DNA of 64,000 nt from Palsa-1439 sp050015495 (GCA_050015495.1 JBEKBH010000017.1:6744-70743), one strand, 5' to 3'; numbered from the stretch's first letter, positions 8,185 through 23,262 are shown. Notes: generated from the sequence alone by a model not told the origin. Made by a program: numbers and translations.

Positions 8185-8819
8185 CGGCCCTGCCCCAACC
8201 GCGCGCCCAGTTTGTCGAGCGCGGCTTTTGTCGCAACAATTTTCTCGAAGCGCAACAACTCGTACACGTTCACGGAATCGGCCGGTTCGACCTGTACATT
8301 CGGCACATTCCGCGACGCCAGCTTCAAATTGCGGTCCACCTGGTCCGTCACGACGAGCGTGGGCGCATGGTCCTTCGCGCCAATCGCCGCCATGATTCCG
8401 GCGAATTCTTTCGTCTTGTGGTTGGCCAGTTTCAATTCGTCCACCACCACGATATCCCCCGCCAACAACCGCTCGCTCAGCGCCTTGCGGAACGCCAGGG
8501 CCTTGACCTTCTTCGGGACGTTGATCGTGTAATCGCGCGGTTTCGGACCGAACACCACGCCGCCGCCACGCCACAATGGCGATGCAAACGAACCCGCCCG
8601 GGCTCGTCCCGTACCCTTCTGTTTCCACGGTTTCTTGCCGCTGCCGTGTACTTCACTAATCTGTTTGGTACTGGCCGTACCGAGGCGTTGGTTCGCCATA
8701 TACGCCGTCACCGTGTCATGGACCGCCTGGGTTCCCTTGCCGTCCTTGACCAGCAACTCGTCGGCAAACTCGACTTCGCCCTTGGACTGACCGGAAATGG
8801 TAATGACGGGCACCTTCAT
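8181..8819 (-). CDS. rplD: 50S ribosomal protein L4
   Basis: L4 assembles early onto 23S rRNA and its loop lines the exit tunnel. In enterobacteria it also represses the S10 operon. The sequence shows the tunnel-loop block KKPWKQKGTGRARAGSFASP (about residues 64-83), then GGGVVFGPKPRDYTINVPKK and KALAFRKALSERL. Length 212. It overlaps rplC by 4 nt upstream and rplW by 4 nt downstream. Confidence 0.97.
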   Translation of the reverse strand: MKVPVITISGQSKGEVEFADELLVKDGKGTQAVHDTVTAYMANQRLGTASTKQISEVHGSGKKPWKQKGTGRARAGSFASPLWRGGGVVFGPKPRDYTINVPKKVKALAFRKALSERLLAGDIVVVDELKLANHKTKEFAGIMAAIGAKDHAPTLVVTDQVDRNLKLASRNVPNVQVEPADSVNVYELLRFEKIVATKAALDKLGARLGQGR

Positions 8820-9469
8820 TTCGCCGCCTTTGCTGCCGGTTTTGCCTTCTTCAACGCGTGTCGGACCACCACAAACGCACCGCGCGCGCCGGGTACCGCG
8901 CCTTCGATGAACAACAGGTTCTCCGCTTCACGCACCTGGATCACCCGCAGGTTCTGCGTGGTGACCTTGACGTCGCCCATGTGACCCGGCATCCGCATGT
9001 TTCGGAATACGCGCCCGGGGAACAAGCGTTGCCCGATGGCGCCCGACCGGCGATGCCAGCCCTTTGCGCCGTGGGTCATATCGCCGCCGGCAAATTTATG
9101 ACGCCGCACGACACCTTGAAACCCCTTGCCCTTCCCGGTGCCAATAACATCCACGTACTGACCGGGCTGAAATTCTTTCACGGTAATTTTATCGCCGACG
9201 CCAAACTGTATGGGCTCATCCGTGCGGTACTCCCGAATAAACCGTGCGGGCGCCGCGTTGGCTTTTTTGCAGTGGCCGATCAGCGGTTTGCTCGCATTGC
9301 TTTCCTTGCGCGTTCCCAAGCCCATCTGCACGGCGTGATACCCGTCGTTTTCGGGCGTCTTCTTCTGCAGCACGGTACAGGGACCCGCTTCAATGACGGT
9401 GACGCCGACCAGGTTGCCGTTCGCGTCGAACAGTTGCGCCATGCCGAGTTTTGTTCCGAGGAGTTCCAT
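8816..9469 (-). CDS. rplC: 50S ribosomal protein L3
   Basis: L3 reaches into the peptidyl transferase centre. The sequence begins MELLGTKLGMAQLFDANGNL and carries the signature GKGFQGVVRRHKFAGGDMTH (about residues 122-141), followed by the tip region RRSGAIGQRLFPGRVFRNMRMPGHMG, in which the Gln often methylated by PrmB follows GAIG. Length 217. It overlaps rplD by 4 nt. Confidence 0.97.
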   Translation of the reverse strand: MELLGTKLGMAQLFDANGNLVGVTVIEAGPCTVLQKKTPENDGYHAVQMGLGTRKESNASKPLIGHCKKANAAPARFIREYRTDEPIQFGVGDKITVKEFQPGQYVDVIGTGKGKGFQGVVRRHKFAGGDMTHGAKGWHRRSGAIGQRLFPGRVFRNMRMPGHMGDVKVTTQNLRVIQVREAENLLFIEGAVPGARGAFVVVRHALKKAKPAAKAAK

Positions 9470-9471
9470 GA

Positions 9472-9780
9472 CTAGATCTTGATCGTGATATCCACGCCGG
9501 CGGGAAGGTTCAGTTTCTTTAATTCGTCCACCGTCTTGGCCGTGGGATCGATGATGTCGAGCAACCGTTTATGCGTCCGCATTTCAAATTGTTCCATCGA
9601 CTTCTTGTCGGCATGGGGCGAGCGGTTGACCGTGTGCCGCCAAATGTCCGTGGGCAACGGGATTGGTCCCGCCACCTTCGCGCCGGTCCGTTTGGCGGTT
9701 TCCACGATGTCATGCGCCGATTGATCGAGCAAGCGGTGGTCATAGCCTTTGAGACGGATTCTGATGCGCTGATTATTCAT
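9472..9780 (-). CDS. rpsJ: 30S ribosomal protein S10 (NusE)
   Basis: S10 functions in the small-subunit head and, as NusE, in antitermination and NusG-mediated transcription-translation coupling. The 102-residue product contains RIRLKGYDHRLLDQSAHDIV, GPIPLPTDIWRHTVNRSPH and SMEQFEMRTHKRLLDIIDP, which are canonical. The start overlaps the fusA stop by 4 nt, so S10 is coupled to elongation factor G rather than opening a separate operon. Confidence 0.97.
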   Translation of the reverse strand: MNNQRIRIRLKGYDHRLLDQSAHDIVETAKRTGAKVAGPIPLPTDIWRHTVNRSPHADKKSMEQFEMRTHKRLLDIIDPTAKTVDELKKLNLPAGVDITIKI

Positions 9781-11933
9781 TTCTTCGACCCGCCCTTCGG
9801 AGTGCCGTTCTGGTCAAGGATCTGCGCGAGAATGTTCTCGGGCACCTTCTCAAAGGCAGCTGGCTCCATCGAGTAGCTGGCGCGGCCCTTGGTCAACGAC
9901 CGCAAGGCCGTGGCATACCCGAACATCTCGGCCAGTGGAACCGTTGCATGAACAATTGTTGAACTCGCCCGCGACTCGATATGGCTGATCTTGCCGCGGC
10001 GGCTGTTGAGGTCTCCCACCACGTCGCCCATGTGCTCTTCGGGGGTGATGGCTTCGACGTCCATGATCGGCTCGAGCATGATCGCGCCCGCTTTGCGGGC
10101 GGCTTCCTTGAAGGCAAAACTGCCGGCCATCTTGAACGCAATTTCGGAACTGTCGACTTCGTGGTAGGTGCCGTCGATGATCTGAATCTTGATATCCACC
10201 ATCGGATAACCGCCCAACACGCCCGTCTGCGCCGCCTCGATAATGCCGTCTTCAACGGCGCCAATGTATTCCCGCGGAATTGCGCCGCCGACAACTTCAT
10301 CCTCGACGACGATGCCGCTGCCCTTTTCACCGGGCTCGATCGTGACGACGGCGTGTCCGTATTGGCCACGACCACCCGATTGGCGGATAAATTTGCCTTC
10401 GGCTTCCGCGGACTTGGTGATCGTTTCGCGATAGGCGACCTGCGGTTTGCCCGCCGTGGCGCCGACATTGAACTCGCGGAACATGCGATCCTTGATGATG
10501 TCGAGGTGCAACTCGCCCATCCCGGAGATGATTGTCTGGCCGGTTTCGTGGTCGGTCGTGAGTCGGAAGGTCGGATCTTCTTCGGCCAGCCGTTGCAAAG
10601 CGGTGGACATCTTGTCGCGGTCCGCCTGGGTGTTCGGCTCGATGGCCATGGAAATGACGGGTTCGGGGAACGTGATCGATTCGAGGAGAATGGGGTGGTC
10701 CTCGTCGCAAACCGTGTCGCCTGTGGTGATATTCTTCAGGCCAACCAGCGCGCCGATGTCACCCGAAAAACATATGTCAATCTCCTGGCGATGGTTCGCG
10801 TGCATTTCCAAGAGCCGCCCGATGCGCTCGCGCTTGTTGTTGCGCGGATTATAGACGGAAACGCCCTTCTTGACCTTGCCCGAATACACCCGGAAGAAAA
10901 TCAATTTGCCGGCGTACGGATCGGTCCAGATCTTGAACGCCAGGGCGCAGAACGGGCCGCTGTCATCCGCGCGACGCGCGTCCGGCTGCTTGCTATCGGG
11001 GTTGGTTCCAACCATGTCAGGAACATCGAGCGGGGACGGCAGGTAATCGACTACGGCATCGAGCAGGGGTTGCACCCCTTTGTTCTTGAATGCCGCGCCA
11101 CAAATGACCGGCACCAGTTCGTTGTTGATCGTCAGACGACGGATCCCCGCTTGTAACTGTTGCTGACTGATTTCCTTGCCTTCGAGGTAGAGGTGCATCA
11201 GCTCCTCATCCTTTTCCGCCACCGCCTCGACCAGTTTCGCGTGGGCTGCGTCCGCCGCCGCCTTGAGTCCGGCGGGAATGTCCACGGCGTCAAATGTCGC
11301 GCCGAGTTCTTCCCCCGACCAGATCAGCGCCTTCATTTTGACGAGGTCGATGATTCCCTTGAAATCGGCTTCCTTCCCGATCGGGATCTGAATTGGCACC
11401 GCATTGGCGGCCAAACGCTCCCGCATCTGGGCGACCGCCGCCTCAAAGTCCGCCCCGGTGCGGTCCATCTTGTTGACAAACGCGATACGCGGCACCTTGT
11501 ACTTGTTGGCCTGCCGCCACACCGTCTCGGACTGGGGTTCGACCCCGCCCACCGCACAGAACACCGCGCAGGCGCCGTCCAGCACGCGCAAACTGCGCTC
11601 GACCTCGACGGTGAAATCCACGTGACCGGGCGTATCAATAATATTGACGCGATGCTCGCGCCAAAAGCAGGTCGTCGCCGCGCTGGTAATCGTGATCCCC
11701 CGCTCGCGTTCCTGCTCCATCCAGTCCATGGTCGCGGTGCCCTCGTGCACCTCACCGACCTTGTACACTTTGCCGGTGTAAAACAGGATGCGTTCGGTCG
11801 TCGTCGTCTTGCCGGCGTCGATGTGCGCGCAAATCCCGATGTTTCGGGTGCGTTCCAACGGCACCAGTCTGTCCGTCGCTGACCTCGCCGCCTGCTCGGC
11901 TGGCTGTTTCGGTTGTTCTAACACGGCCTGCAT
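9777..11933 (-). CDS. fusA: Elongation factor G
   Basis: EF-G catalyses GTP-driven translocation. The P-loop region is NIGICAHIDAGKTTTTER (about residues 29-46), G3 is DTPGHVDFT and G4 NKMD. The downstream domains are complete, ending near ALRSLTKGRASYSMEP. I chose ATG 11933 (MQAVLEQPKQ), giving 718 residues. The frame stays open upstream for 70 codons, but that stretch is Arg/Pro-rich without EF-G character. There is an N-terminal extension of about 25 residues before the first GTPase strand. It lies 91 bp downstream of rpsG. Confidence 0.96.
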   Translation of the reverse strand: MQAVLEQPKQPAEQAARSATDRLVPLERTRNIGICAHIDAGKTTTTERILFYTGKVYKVGEVHEGTATMDWMEQERERGITITSAATTCFWREHRVNIIDTPGHVDFTVEVERSLRVLDGACAVFCAVGGVEPQSETVWRQANKYKVPRIAFVNKMDRTGADFEAAVAQMRERLAANAVPIQIPIGKEADFKGIIDLVKMKALIWSGEELGATFDAVDIPAGLKAAADAAHAKLVEAVAEKDEELMHLYLEGKEISQQQLQAGIRRLTINNELVPVICGAAFKNKGVQPLLDAVVDYLPSPLDVPDMVGTNPDSKQPDARRADDSGPFCALAFKIWTDPYAGKLIFFRVYSGKVKKGVSVYNPRNNKRERIGRLLEMHANHRQEIDICFSGDIGALVGLKNITTGDTVCDEDHPILLESITFPEPVISMAIEPNTQADRDKMSTALQRLAEEDPTFRLTTDHETGQTIISGMGELHLDIIKDRMFREFNVGATAGKPQVAYRETITKSAEAEGKFIRQSGGRGQYGHAVVTIEPGEKGSGIVVEDEVVGGAIPREYIGAVEDGIIEAAQTGVLGGYPMVDIKIQIIDGTYHEVDSSEIAFKMAGSFAFKEAARKAGAIMLEPIMDVEAITPEEHMGDVVGDLNSRRGKISHIESRASSTIVHATVPLAEMFGYATALRSLTKGRASYSMEPAAFEKVPENILAQILDQNGTPKGGSKK

Positions 11934-12024
11934 TGATTCTTTAATTCGTACGACTGTTCGTTTCCTGCCAAACGGCGCGAAAGCACATCCGTGACTCGTC
12001 CCACAGAGTTGAATTCCCTCCGGA

Positions 12025-12495
12025 CTACCAGCGGTAGTGCGCAAACGCGCGATTGGCCTGCGCCATCTTGTGCGTGTCTTCGCGCTTCTTGACGGAGGCA
12101 CCCGTATTATTGGATGCGTCCAAAATTTCTGCCGCCAGAGCATCGGTCATGGCCGTGCCCTTGCGGGAACCCGCGTACTGGATCATCCAGCGCATCGCCA
12201 AGGCTTCCTGGCGGTCGGTTGACACTTCCACCGGCACCTGATAATTCGCGCCGCCGACACGGCGCGACTTGACCTCGAGCCTCGGCTTCACATTCTCCAG
12301 CGCCGTCTGCAACACGTCGAGCGGATTCTTGTCCTTGGCCTTCTCCGCAATGCGGTCAAACGCGCCATACACAATGCGCTCGGCCACGGATTTCTTTCCA
12401 CTCTTCATGATACACGTGATCAGCCGCGTGACCGTCTCGCTGTTAAAGCGAACGTCACGGATTCTCGGCCGTCGATCTGCTCGTCGTCTACGCAT
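12025..12495 (-). CDS. rpsG: 30S ribosomal protein S7
   Basis: S7 nucleates assembly of the 3' domain of 16S rRNA. The 156-residue protein contains MKSGKKSVAERIVYGAFDRI, the beta-hairpin VKPRLEVKSRRVGGANYQVP (about residues 70-90) and REDTHKMAQANRAFAHYRW at the C-terminus, all canonical. It follows rpsL by 18 bp. Confidence 0.97.
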   Translation of the reverse strand: MRRRRADRRPRIRDVRFNSETVTRLITCIMKSGKKSVAERIVYGAFDRIAEKAKDKNPLDVLQTALENVKPRLEVKSRRVGGANYQVPVEVSTDRQEALAMRWMIQYAGSRKGTAMTDALAAEILDASNNTGASVKKREDTHKMAQANRAFAHYRW

Positions 12496-12513
12496 ACTCG
12501 AAATATTTCAGTG

Positions 12514-12909
12514 TTATGCGGCAACCTTCGCCGCTGTGTCCTTCGGGCGTTTGACGCCGTACTTGCTCCGGCTTCGCCGGCGTTTCTCGACGCCCATCGC
12601 GTCCAATGTGCCGCGGACAATGTGGTACCGCACGCCGGGCAAATCCTTTACGCGTCCACCGCGCACCAGCACAATCGAGTGCTCCTGCAGGTTGTGGCCT
12701 TCGTCCGGAATGTACGCGATCACTTCCACGCCATTCGTGAGACGCACTTTGGCGACCTTCCGCAAGGCCGAGTTCGGCTTCTTCGGCGTGCGCGTCATCA
12801 CCTGCAGACACACCCCCCGCCGTTGGGGACACGACCCCAGCGCCGGCGCCTTCGACTTGGCCTTTAGTTGGCGCCGCCCTTTGCGAACCAGTTGGTTAAT
12901 TGTCGGCAT
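12514..12909 (-). CDS. rpsL: 30S ribosomal protein S12
   Basis: S12 is at the decoding centre and is the target of streptomycin-resistance changes. The sequence starts MPTINQLVRKGRRQLKAKSK and contains PKKPNSALRKVAKVRL and the strictly conserved VLVRGGRVKDLPGVRYH loop. AAGGA lies 8 nt before the ATG. It follows rpoC after a 95 bp gap with no clear promoter, so the beta/beta' and str operons are fused here. Confidence 0.97.
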   Translation of the reverse strand: MPTINQLVRKGRRQLKAKSKAPALGSCPQRRGVCLQVMTRTPKKPNSALRKVAKVRLTNGVEVIAYIPDEGHNLQEHSIVLVRGGRVKDLPGVRYHIVRGTLDAMGVEKRRRSRSKYGVKRPKDTAAKVAA

Positions 12910-13004
12910 TTCTTAATTCCTTGACCGCCGCCGTTGCCGTGAGGCAAGGAGCGCGAACGGTATCACACGCACTTCTCGTACGCAAGCCCTTTTGCGGCAC
13001 CCCG

Positions 13005-16000
13005 CTAGATGGCTGCCTCCTCGGGTTGGGCCTCGACTCTCTCTTCCCGCGGCGGCTCGACCGGCTCCGCCAAGGGCACCAATTTGAGCCCCCGATGCTT
13101 CCCAAAGCCAGTTCCGGCTGGAATCAGGTGCCCCATGATGACGTTTTCCTTGAAACCGCGCAGGTGATCAACCCGTCCGAGCGTCGCCGCCTCAGTGAGG
13201 ACGCGCGTGGTGTCTTGGAACGACGCCGCACTGATAAACGACTCTGTTTCCAGTGACGCCTTGGTGATCCCGAGCAACACCGGTTGGGCTTCGGCTGGTT
13301 TGCCACCCGCTTCCGCCACTCGCTTGTTCTCTTCTTCAAACGTCACCTTGTCAATCTGGTCGCCCCAGAGGAATCGAGTATCGCCGGGATCAACGATGCG
13401 AACTTTCCGCAGCATCTGGCGGACGATGATCTCGATATGCTTGTCGTTGATCTCGACACCCTGAAGGCGGTAGACCTCCTGGACATCGTTGACGAGGTAC
13501 TCCTGCAAATCCTGCGGCCCGCACACCTCGAGGATTTCGTGCGGAACCACGGGGCCTTCGGTCAGTTGCTGACCCTTCTTCACGGAGTCGCCACGGAACA
13601 CGATGATGTGTTTCGAGTGCGGGATGAGATGCTCTTCCTCCGCCCCGGTCTTCGGGTCCTTCACAATGATCCGGCGCTTGCCGCGCACCGTGCCGGCAAA
13701 ATCCACGATGCCGTCGATCTTGGCGATCTCGGCCGCGTCCTTGGGACGGCGCGCCTCGAACAATTCCGCCACGCGCGGCAGACCGCCCGTGATGTCCTTG
13801 GTTTTGAAAACCTTTCGTGGCGTTTTGGCGACCAGCGCGCCCGGCTCGATCCGGGCACCTTCTTCCACCACAATATGCGCTCCCGCGGGAATCGCGTAGA
13901 ACGCGATCACTTCGCCCACGTCGTTCACGAGATTCACTTGTGGATGCAGGTCTTCCTTGTGTTCGATGACGACCGTGCCCATGAGGCCGGTGGCTTCATC
14001 CAGCTCGCGCTTGACCGTAATGCCTTCGATCAGGTCGTGGAACTTGACCACGCCTGCGACCTCCGAAAGCACGGGGACATTGTACGGATCCCACTGGACG
14101 AACACGTCGCCCTTCTTGACACGACCGCCATCGGCGGCGGCGATTTCCGCGCCCACCACGACCGAGTATCGTTCCAACTCCCGACCTTCCTCGTTGCTGA
14201 CGACGACCTGGCCGTTCTTGTTGAGCACGACCCAGTTGCCTTCCGCGCGTTGCACCGCGCGCAAATCCTGGTAGTGAACGACGCCGTCATTCTTGGCCTT
14301 GATCTGCGGTTGCTTGAACACCTGGCTGGCCGTACCTCCGATGTGGAATGTCCGCATCGTGAGTTGCGTACCTGGTTCGCCGATGGATTGCGCGGCAATG
14401 ATGCCGATCGCCTGGCCGAGTTTGACCAGCTTGCCCGTCGCCAGATTGCGACCGTAACACATGCCGCAGACGCCCCGGCGCGATTCACAGGTGAGCACCG
14501 ACCGAATCTTGATGCGCTCGATGCCGAGCTTGTTCACGGCTTCGGCGGCGGCTTCGTCGATTTCGGTGTTGGCCTTGACGATCTTCTTCTTGTTCACCGG
14601 ATCAACGATGTCCTCCGCGGCGATCCGTCCGATGATGCGCTCGCTCAACTTCACCACTTCGTCTTCGCCTTCGTAGATCGGCTTGACCCAGATGCCGTTG
14701 ACCGTGCCGCAGTCCTCTTCGAGAACGATGACGTCCTGCGCCACGTCGACCAGTTTGCGGGTAAGATACCCCGAATCCGCCGTCTTCAGCGCCGTGTCGG
14801 CCAGGCCCTTGCGCGCGCCGTGCGTGGAAATGAAGTACTCCAACACGCTCAGGCCTTCGCGGAAGTTCGACAGGATCGGCCGCTCGATAATTTCGCCCGA
14901 GGGTTTGGCCATCAACCCGCGCATGCCGGCCAACTGCCGGATCTGCTGGCGCGAGCCGCGGGCCTTGCTGTCCACCATCATATAGACGGGGTTCAACTCC
15001 GCCCGTCCCTGGTTGTGCTCCATCGCGGCGTACATGATGTTGGAGATCTTGTCCGTCGCGTGGGTCCAGATGTCGATGATCTTGTTGTAGCGTTCGCCGT
15101 CGGTAATGATGCCGCGACGGTATTGCTTCTCGACATCGGCCACGTCCTTCAGGGCGTCGTTGATCACCACGGTCTTTTCCTTCGGCACCACCATGTCATC
15201 GATGCCGATGGAGATTCCCGCGAGCGTCGCGTGTTCGAATCCCAGCGCCTTCAATTTGTCCAGTACCTCGACGGTCCGATGATGGCCCGCCGTGCGGTAA
15301 CACTGCCAGATGACGTCGCCCAGTGACGATTTATTGATGGACCGGTTAATGAACCCGAGTTCCGGCGGCCAGATCTCATTGAAAATCACGCGGCCGACCG
15401 TCGTTTCGATGACCTTCGACGTCGCGTCGCCGTACACGGTGGGGCGACCGTAGTCAGGGTTTTTCATCCGGATACGCTCGTGAATCGTCACGTCGCGCTC
15501 GTCGCGACAGAAAAAGACCTCTTGCGCATCCGAGAACAGCTTCAGCCGAGGGGCGGCACCAGCGGTTTCCTTCTTGCCGCCATGGGTCAGGTAATACACC
15601 CCGAGCGCGATGTCCTGCGTCGGCGTCGTGATCGGTTTCCCGCTAGAGGGCGAGAAAATGTTGTTCGGCGCGAGCATCAACAGCCGGGCTTCGAGTTGCG
15701 CTTCCACCGAGAGCGGAACGTGCACCGCCATTTGATCGCCGTCGAAGTCGGCGTTGTACGCGGTGCAGACCAGCGGGTGAATGCGAATTGCGTCACCCTC
15801 GATCAATTGTGGCTCGAACGCCTGAATCGACAGCCGGTGCAACGTGGGGGCGCGGTTCAGGAGGACCGGATGGCCCTTGCTGACCTCTTCCAGGATGTCC
15901 CAGACCTCCGGTGACTGGCGCTCGATCAGTTTCTTTGCGGAGCGGATCGTGTGCACCAATCCCATCTCCCGCAGGCGGCGAATAATGAAGGGCTCGAACA

Positions 16001-17167
16001 ACACCAGCGCCATCTTTTTCGGCAGACCGCACTGGTTCAACTTCAATTCGGGTCCGATGACGATGACCGAACGGCCGGAGTAATCGACGCGTTTGCCGAG
16101 CAGGTTCTGCCGGAAGCGCCCTTGTTTGCCTTTGAGCATGTCGGCCAACGATTTCAAGGAACGGCTGCCCGCGCCCGTCACCGGCCGACCGTGTCGCCCG
16201 TTGTCGAGCAGGGCGTCGACGGCCTCCTGCAACATGCGTTTCTCGTTGCGGATAATGACGTCGGGCGTGCGCAACTGCAGCAGGTTCTTCAACCGGTTGT
16301 TGCGGTTGATCACGCGGCGATACAAATCATTCAAATCGCTGGTGGCAAAGCGCCCGCCTTCCAAGGGAACCAAGGGACGAAGATCCGGCGGGATCACCGG
16401 CAACACTTCGAGAACCATCCACTCCGGACGCATCTTGGACGTGAGAAATCCCTTGGCAAGCTTGAGCCGCTTGGCGATCTTCTTGCGAATCTGTTTGCTC
16501 TTCGTGGCATCGAGCTGATGTTCCAGGTCATGACCGAGTTTGCGCAGGTCGATCTTTCCGAGGACTTCCTTGACCGCTTCCGCGCCCATCTTGGCGGTGA
16601 ACCCGTCGGAGTATTGCTCGCGCGCTTCGCGGTACTCCATTTCGGTCAGGAGCTGTTTGTCCTTCAACGGGGTCTTGCCCGGATCAACGACCATGTAGTC
16701 TTCGTAGTAGAGCACGCGTTCGAGGTCGCGGGCGGTCATGTCCAGCATCAAGCCCATTCGAGACGGCATACACTTGAAAAACCAGATATGGCTGACCGGT
16801 ACGGCCAGTTCGATGTGTCCCATGCGCTCGCGACGCACGCGGGCCAGGGTCACTTCCACGCCACACCGATCGCAAATGACGCCGCGGTGTTTGATGCGCT
16901 TGTACTTCCCGCAATTACATTCCCAATCCCGCACCGGACCGAAAATGCGTTCGCAGAACAGGCCGCCTTTCTCGGGCTTGAACGTACGATAGTTGATGGT
17001 CTCGGGGTTTTTCACTTCCCCGTGCGACCAGGAGCGAATCGTGTCCGGCGACGCCACGCCGATGCTGACGTGGTCGAACACATCTGCTTTTTCCAGACCG
17101 AGCGCCGCGCGGGCGGCGGCGGTGGCCGCGGCTGTCGATGGAATGGAAGTACCAGGTTTGGCTGCGA

Positions 17168-17171
<4 letters not shown>
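13005..17171 (-). CDS. rpoC: DNA-directed RNA polymerase subunit beta'
   Basis: The beta' subunit carries the active-site Mg2+. The N-terminal zinc finger is CNCGKYKRIKHRGVICDRCG (about residues 65-84), the catalytic triad motif is NADFDGDQMAVH, and the second zinc site has CESRRGVCGMCYGRNL. The C-terminal swivel region reads ITKASLETESFISAASFQDT. ATG 17171 overlaps the rpoB stop by 4 nt; the Arg-rich in-frame extension upstream is spurious. Length is 1388 residues, normal for a beta' without large lineage insertions. Confidence 0.97.
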
Positions 17172-20959
<3,788 letters not shown>

Positions 20960-21019
20960 GAATTACTTCCCGGGCATCGCTGCCCACTGACTGCTGTTTG
21001 CCAACCGTTTATCGCGGGA

Positions 21020-21037
21020 GCGCGGTGTTGGCCGCGC
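21020..21037 (-). promoter_or_regulatory. Hairpin in the rplL-rpoB intergenic region
   Basis: A perfect 6 bp GC stem (GCGCGG / CCGCGC) with a 6 nt loop lies 62 bp before the rpoB start and 34 bp after the rplL stop. In many bacteria this gap carries an attenuator or an RNase III processing site that separates L7/L12 from polymerase expression. The hairpin is seen; the function is inferred. It lacks a U-tract, so full termination is unlikely. Confidence 0.4.
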
Positions 21038-21070
21038 CCCCCCACCCACATTCCCGCAACCGCACCACCG

Positions 21071-21451
21071 CTACTTGAGCTCGACCTTGGCGCCGGCTGC
21101 TTCGAGCTTCTTCTTGATTTCCTCGGCTTCTTCCTTGGTGGCGCCTTCCTTCACGGTCTTCGGCGCGCCTTCCACGAGGTCCTTCGCTTCCTTCAAGCCG
21201 AGGCTGGTCACCGCGCGCACTTCCTTGATGACGCCAATCTTGTTGGCGCCGGTTTCCTTGAGAACGACATCGAAAGTCGTCTTGACCTCGGCGGCCGGAG
21301 CGGCTGCTGCGCCGGCCGGGCCTGCCGCCACGGCGACCGGGGCCGCCGCGCTGACGCCCCACTTCTCTTCGAGTTTCTTGGAGAGTTCGGCGGCTTCCAA
21401 CACCGTCAGGCCGCTCAATTGTTCCACGATTTGTTCCAGATTTGCTGCCAT
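21071..21451 (-). CDS. rplL: 50S ribosomal protein L7/L12
   Basis: The multi-copy stalk protein that recruits translational GTPases. It has the N-terminal dimerisation domain (MAANLEQIVEQLSGLTVLEA), an Ala/Pro/Gly-rich flexible hinge (about residues 35-53) and the C-terminal factor-binding domain (FDVVLKETGANKIGVIKEVR, then GLKEAKDLVEGAPKTVKEG). Length 126 is normal. It lies 96 bp after rplJ. Confidence 0.97.
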   Translation of the reverse strand: MAANLEQIVEQLSGLTVLEAAELSKKLEEKWGVSAAAPVAVAAGPAGAAAAPAAEVKTTFDVVLKETGANKIGVIKEVRAVTSLGLKEAKDLVEGAPKTVKEGATKEEAEEIKKKLEAAGAKVELK

Positions 21452-21547
21452 GTTCGTATCCTTTTCTCGGTATCGTCGTGTTTCGAAGCCTCGAAACGCT
21501 TCCCCCCGAAAGCCTCCGGGGCGACGAGGAACCCTTGGTTGTTGCTG

Positions 21548-22099
21548 CTATGCGGGGGCGCCGGCCGGTGCCGGTTCTGCTCCCGTTTTGTCGGCGTGCG
21601 CCTTGAGCACACGCGCAATCTGAGCCGCGGGCGCGCCGAGCACGACCGCAATCCGGGTCGCCGGCGTCTGTAACAGGCCCACCAATTGCGCCCGTAACGC
21701 ATCCAGCGAGGGCAAATCCGCCACGGCGGAAATCTCACTCGCGCTCAGCGCTTTCTTGCCCAACGACCCGACCTTGAATTTCGGTTTTTCTGCAAATTCC
21801 TTGCCGAACTGCTTCAACACTTTCGCCACCGCCCCGATGTCGGCCTTGTCGTGGCCCACCACCACCGCGGTCATCCCGCCAAAGTCCCGGTCAAGATCCG
21901 GTAGCTCGGCGCCCTTCATCGCGTGGCGCAGCATCGAGTTCTTGGCCACGTGATATTCCGCTTTCGCTCCGCGCAACCGCTTGCGCAACTCGGCAAACTG
22001 CCCGACGGTCATCCCCTTGTACTCCGTCACGATCACAAACGGGGACGCGCCCACCTGCTTCTTCAAATCTTCGACAATCAATTGCTTTTCTGGTCTCAT
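21548..22099 (-). CDS. rplJ: 50S ribosomal protein L10
   Basis: L10 anchors L7/L12 dimers to 23S rRNA and classically autoregulates its own mRNA. The 183-residue protein has MRPEKQLIVEDLKKQVGASP at the start, VTEYKGMTVGQFAELRKRLR in the RNA-binding half and a C-terminal helix (about residues 135-175) that would bind L7/L12 dimers. It is 21 bp from rplA upstream. Confidence 0.96.
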   Translation of the reverse strand: MRPEKQLIVEDLKKQVGASPFVIVTEYKGMTVGQFAELRKRLRGAKAEYHVAKNSMLRHAMKGAELPDLDRDFGGMTAVVVGHDKADIGAVAKVLKQFGKEFAEKPKFKVGSLGKKALSASEISAVADLPSLDALRAQLVGLLQTPATRIAVVLGAPAAQIARVLKAHADKTGAEPAPAGAPA

Positions 22100-22120
22100 G
22101 ACAATCCCTGCCCCTCAACG

Positions 22121-22819
22121 TCAACTCGCCGAGAACTCGTGATGATCGATCGTAATCCCCGGACTCATCGTACTCGACAGCGTGCAGCTCTCGATAAACT
22201 GGCCCTTGGCTGTCGCCGGCTTCGCATGCGTCACGGCGGTGATCACCGCCCGCGCGTTTTCCTCGATCGCCTTGCCCTCGAACGAAAGTTTTCCAAACGA
22301 CACGTGCAGGTTGGCGGCCTTGTCCATCTTGAATTCGACCCGGCCCGCCTTGACTTCCTTGACGGCTTTGGCGGTGTCGTCCGTGACCGTGCCGGTCTTC
22401 GGGTTGGGCATCAAGCCTTTCGGGCCGAGCACCTTGCCGAGTTTGCGGACTTCCTGCATGGCTTCGGGGGTCGCGACCGCGACATCGAAATCGGTCCAGC
22501 CCTCCTGGCACTTCTTCACCAGTTCCTCGAACCCGACAAAATCGGCCCCGGCATCCTTCGCCGCCTGCGCCGCTCCGCCTTTGGCGAACACCACGACGCG
22601 CACCTTCTTGCCGCTGCCGTGCGGAAGCGCGACGGTGCCGCGGACCATCTGGTCGCTCTGCTTGGGGTCGACCCCCAACTTGAACGCCAGTTCCACCGTC
22701 TCGTCGAACTTGGTCTTCGGCAGTTTCTTGAGCAGGCCCACCGCGTCGGTGATTTTGTACTGCCGTTTCGCGTCGACCTGTTTGACCGCCTCATTGTAGC
22801 GTTTGCCGTGTGTAGCCAT
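22121..22819 (-). CDS. rplA: 50S ribosomal protein L1
   Basis: L1 forms the mobile stalk that helps E-site tRNA leave. The 232-residue protein contains YKITDAVGLLKKLPKTKFDE, VRGTVALPHGSGKKVRVVVF, the signature LGPKGLMPNPKTGTVT (about residues 127-142) and the C-terminal SSTMSPGITI. ATG 22819 is chosen because it matches the family start. Longer upstream translation merely runs through rplK out of frame. Confidence 0.97.
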   Translation of the reverse strand: MATHGKRYNEAVKQVDAKRQYKITDAVGLLKKLPKTKFDETVELAFKLGVDPKQSDQMVRGTVALPHGSGKKVRVVVFAKGGAAQAAKDAGADFVGFEELVKKCQEGWTDFDVAVATPEAMQEVRKLGKVLGPKGLMPNPKTGTVTDDTAKAVKEVKAGRVEFKMDKAANLHVSFGKLSFEGKAIEENARAVITAVTHAKPATAKGQFIESCTLSSTMSPGITIDHHEFSAS

Positions 22820-22836
22820 AAAAACCTCGTGCTCCC

Positions 22837-23262
<426 letters not shown>

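Noticed and set aside
13284..15326. Plus-strand open frame of 680 codons opposite rpoC
   Set aside because: Antisense shadow of rpoC codon bias.
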